Origin: Chloroflexota bacterium
Lineage (GTDB): Bacteria; Chloroflexota; Anaerolineae; Promineifilales; Promineifilaceae
Assembly: GCA_963169155.1 (NCBI GenBank)
Contig: CAUJGI010000746.1
Coordinates: 1 to 5,148 of the forward strand
Reading direction: 5' to 3'
DNA: 5,148 nt
In this document: positions 4,245 to 5,148 of the stretch, one piece after another
Numbering within the stretch: position 1 is the first letter of the stretch
How the letters are laid out: each line of letters begins with the position of its first letter
The notes under the pieces: model-generated
Database searches by the model: none
Told to the model about the DNA's origin: nothing
The model's input: the letters and a program-made list of their open reading frames with translations, nothing else
Program-made: the position numbers and the translations under genes

Positions 4245-5148
4245 ATGAAAAGTAAAAGAGTTCTTTCCATGACGCTGCTGGGCATCTTCATGGCCTTGAT
4301 CGTGGGCATCTTGCAAGCCGACGATGGCCAGATGTTCCGGCGCAACATTTCTAAAACACCCGAACAAGAAACCGAGCGAGCCAATCTGGCTCACCTGACA
4401 TTTTACGTTCCGGCCCAAACATCAGATGGCGAAATAACGGCCGTAGAATACTACGACGCCGCCGGGTCCCTGGTCGAGTTGCGCGAATTCGCCAAACCTC
4501 TGGTGGCGGTTTACATCGACGGCCTGGAAGAAACGGCCGTAAAAAACACCGAAATACCGTTTGCCATCCTCAGCGGGGCGGGCTACGGTGCCCACGATGC
4601 CTTTGCTGCCCTCTCACTAGACGATGGGGCGACGTGGAAACGCACCAACCTCTCCAATTCGGCCGCGCTCTCCTCCTTCAACCTGGCCAACGGCAGCCCC
4701 TACCCTGGGGATGCCCACAACATGACCTTCGCCGTGGCTGGCGATAAGGTGCTGGTTGGCTGGATTAGCAAATACTGCGATGGCGGCTCCCCCGCCTACA
4801 CCTGGGTCGATGACGAAGGCAACGATCTCTATCCCGACATCTGGGGCGTGGCCGGGTCACAGCGCTCTGTCAACTACACGCTGCAGGGCTTCCCCGAAGT
4901 TGGTGAGATCCCCTACTCCTGCGTCTGGAGCGCCCGTGGCACTTTGCTAGAAGTAGATGCCGAAGGTGTGCCCACCGCAGGCGGCGGCTTCTATGACATC
5001 ATCTGGACCAAAGCCGAGCGCCTCACCTCGGGACGACGCGACGCCAACCGCCTGGAAATCAACGGTGACAGCGCCGCCGGTTTTATGATGATCTGGCAGG
5101 AAGACCCCGAAGGGCTGCGCCCTGGCCAGGGGCTTGGCCCCGGCGAAG
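4245..5148 (+). CDS. Secreted Asp-box protein, choice-of-anchor O-like (3' end missing)
   Basis: The reading frame stays open from the ATG to the window edge, showing 301 residues of a longer protein. Residues 1-25 form a signal peptide: KSKR, a hydrophobic core and a likely cut after LQA before DDG. The mature part contains the Asp-box SLDDGATW (124-131), a turn motif of sialidase-like beta-propellers. Further stretches include WISKYCDGGSP (173-183), GFPEVGEIPYSCVW (215-228), ERLTSGRRDA (258-267) and WQEDPEGLRPGQGLGPG (284-300). From memory, this motif set resembles large secreted proteins annotated 'choice-of-anchor O protein', of unknown function. The mature part seen has two cysteines, C178 and C226, which could pair. 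No catalytic residues can be assigned, and any C-terminal anchor lies outside the window. The gene follows regulator 2, a possible controller. Confidence 0.82.
   Translation, partial: MKSKRVLSMTLLGIFMALIVGILQADDGQMFRRNISKTPEQETERANLAHLTFYVPAQTSDGEITAVEYYDAAGSLVELREFAKPLVAVYIDGLEETAVKNTEIPFAILSGAGYGAHDAFAALSLDDGATWKRTNLSNSAALSSFNLANGSPYPGDAHNMTFAVAGDKVLVGWISKYCDGGSPAYTWVDDEGNDLYPDIWGVAGSQRSVNYTLQGFPEVGEIPYSCVWSARGTLLEVDAEGVPTAGGGFYDIIWTKAERLTSGRRDANRLEINGDSAAGFMMIWQEDPEGLRPGQGLGPGE

Larger units (their letters stand above)
9..4540. repeat. Dispersed iterated palindrome ACGGCCGT (12 copies)
   Basis: Exact copies start at 9, 970, 1409, 2131, 2303, 2467, 3313, 3422, 3577, 3962, 4437 and 4533. 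Two near copies, GCGGCCGT, start at 715 and 2392. Random expectation for an octamer in about 5.1 kb is roughly 0.1. Several copies extend to ACGGCCGTTTC or, in mirror form, GAAACGGCCGT. Eleven lie within genes: seven read as Thr-Ala-Val, four as x-Gly-Arg and none in the third frame. It resembles cyanobacterial HIP1 in behaviour but not in sequence. Its function is unknown. Confidence 0.9.

Noticed and set aside
3978..4418. Minus-strand frame of 146 codons crossing the intergenic gap
   Set aside because: It covers the gap but overlaps both well-supported neighbours in antisense, and has no family motif.
4756..4950. Plus-strand frame of 64 codons
   Set aside because: It is out of frame inside the Asp-box protein gene, whose frame has a signal peptide and conserved motifs.

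Overview
The window reads as an accessory stretch from a Chloroflexota-type bacterium, probably from the Anaerolineae or a neighbouring class. Three things suggest this: two regulators joining a cysteine-bearing PAS domain to a SARP/BTAD module, secreted proteins of a style I associate with that phylum (one ends in a short LFLPLVV-type tail), and a very high density of the palindrome ACGGCCGT. The placement is inferred from remembered family features and was not checked by any search.

Layout: all supported genes lie on the + strand. Positions 1-210 form a non-coding or edge region with inverted repeats, a CRP-like site (63-78), a possible -10 element and a 5'-UTR stem-loop. Regulator 1 (211-1353, 380 aa) is PAS + winged helix + BTAD. 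After 45 nt comes a secreted seven-bladed FG-GAP beta-propeller (1399-2859, 486 aa). A 147-nt gap leads to regulator 2 (3007-4125, 372 aa), a diverged paralogue of regulator 1. A 119-nt gap with strong ribosome-binding signals and possible mini-ORFs leads to a secreted protein with an Asp-box (4245 to the window edge, 301 codons visible), which resembles proteins annotated 'choice-of-anchor O'.

How the genes may work together: the order is regulator, secreted protein, regulator, secreted protein. The regulators share three cysteines at identical positions (47, 62, 66), so each may sense a redox, metal or ligand signal and control surface or secreted proteins. An imperfect 11-bp-period direct repeat (GTTKAG-N5-GTTGAGTTT) occurs before the propeller gene and before regulator 2. 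This is the geometry known for SARP binding sites, so it is a candidate operator. Regulator 2 has lost the basic residues of its recognition helix and may bind other DNA or none. The best leads are this two-module arrangement, the shared repeat and the iterated palindrome.
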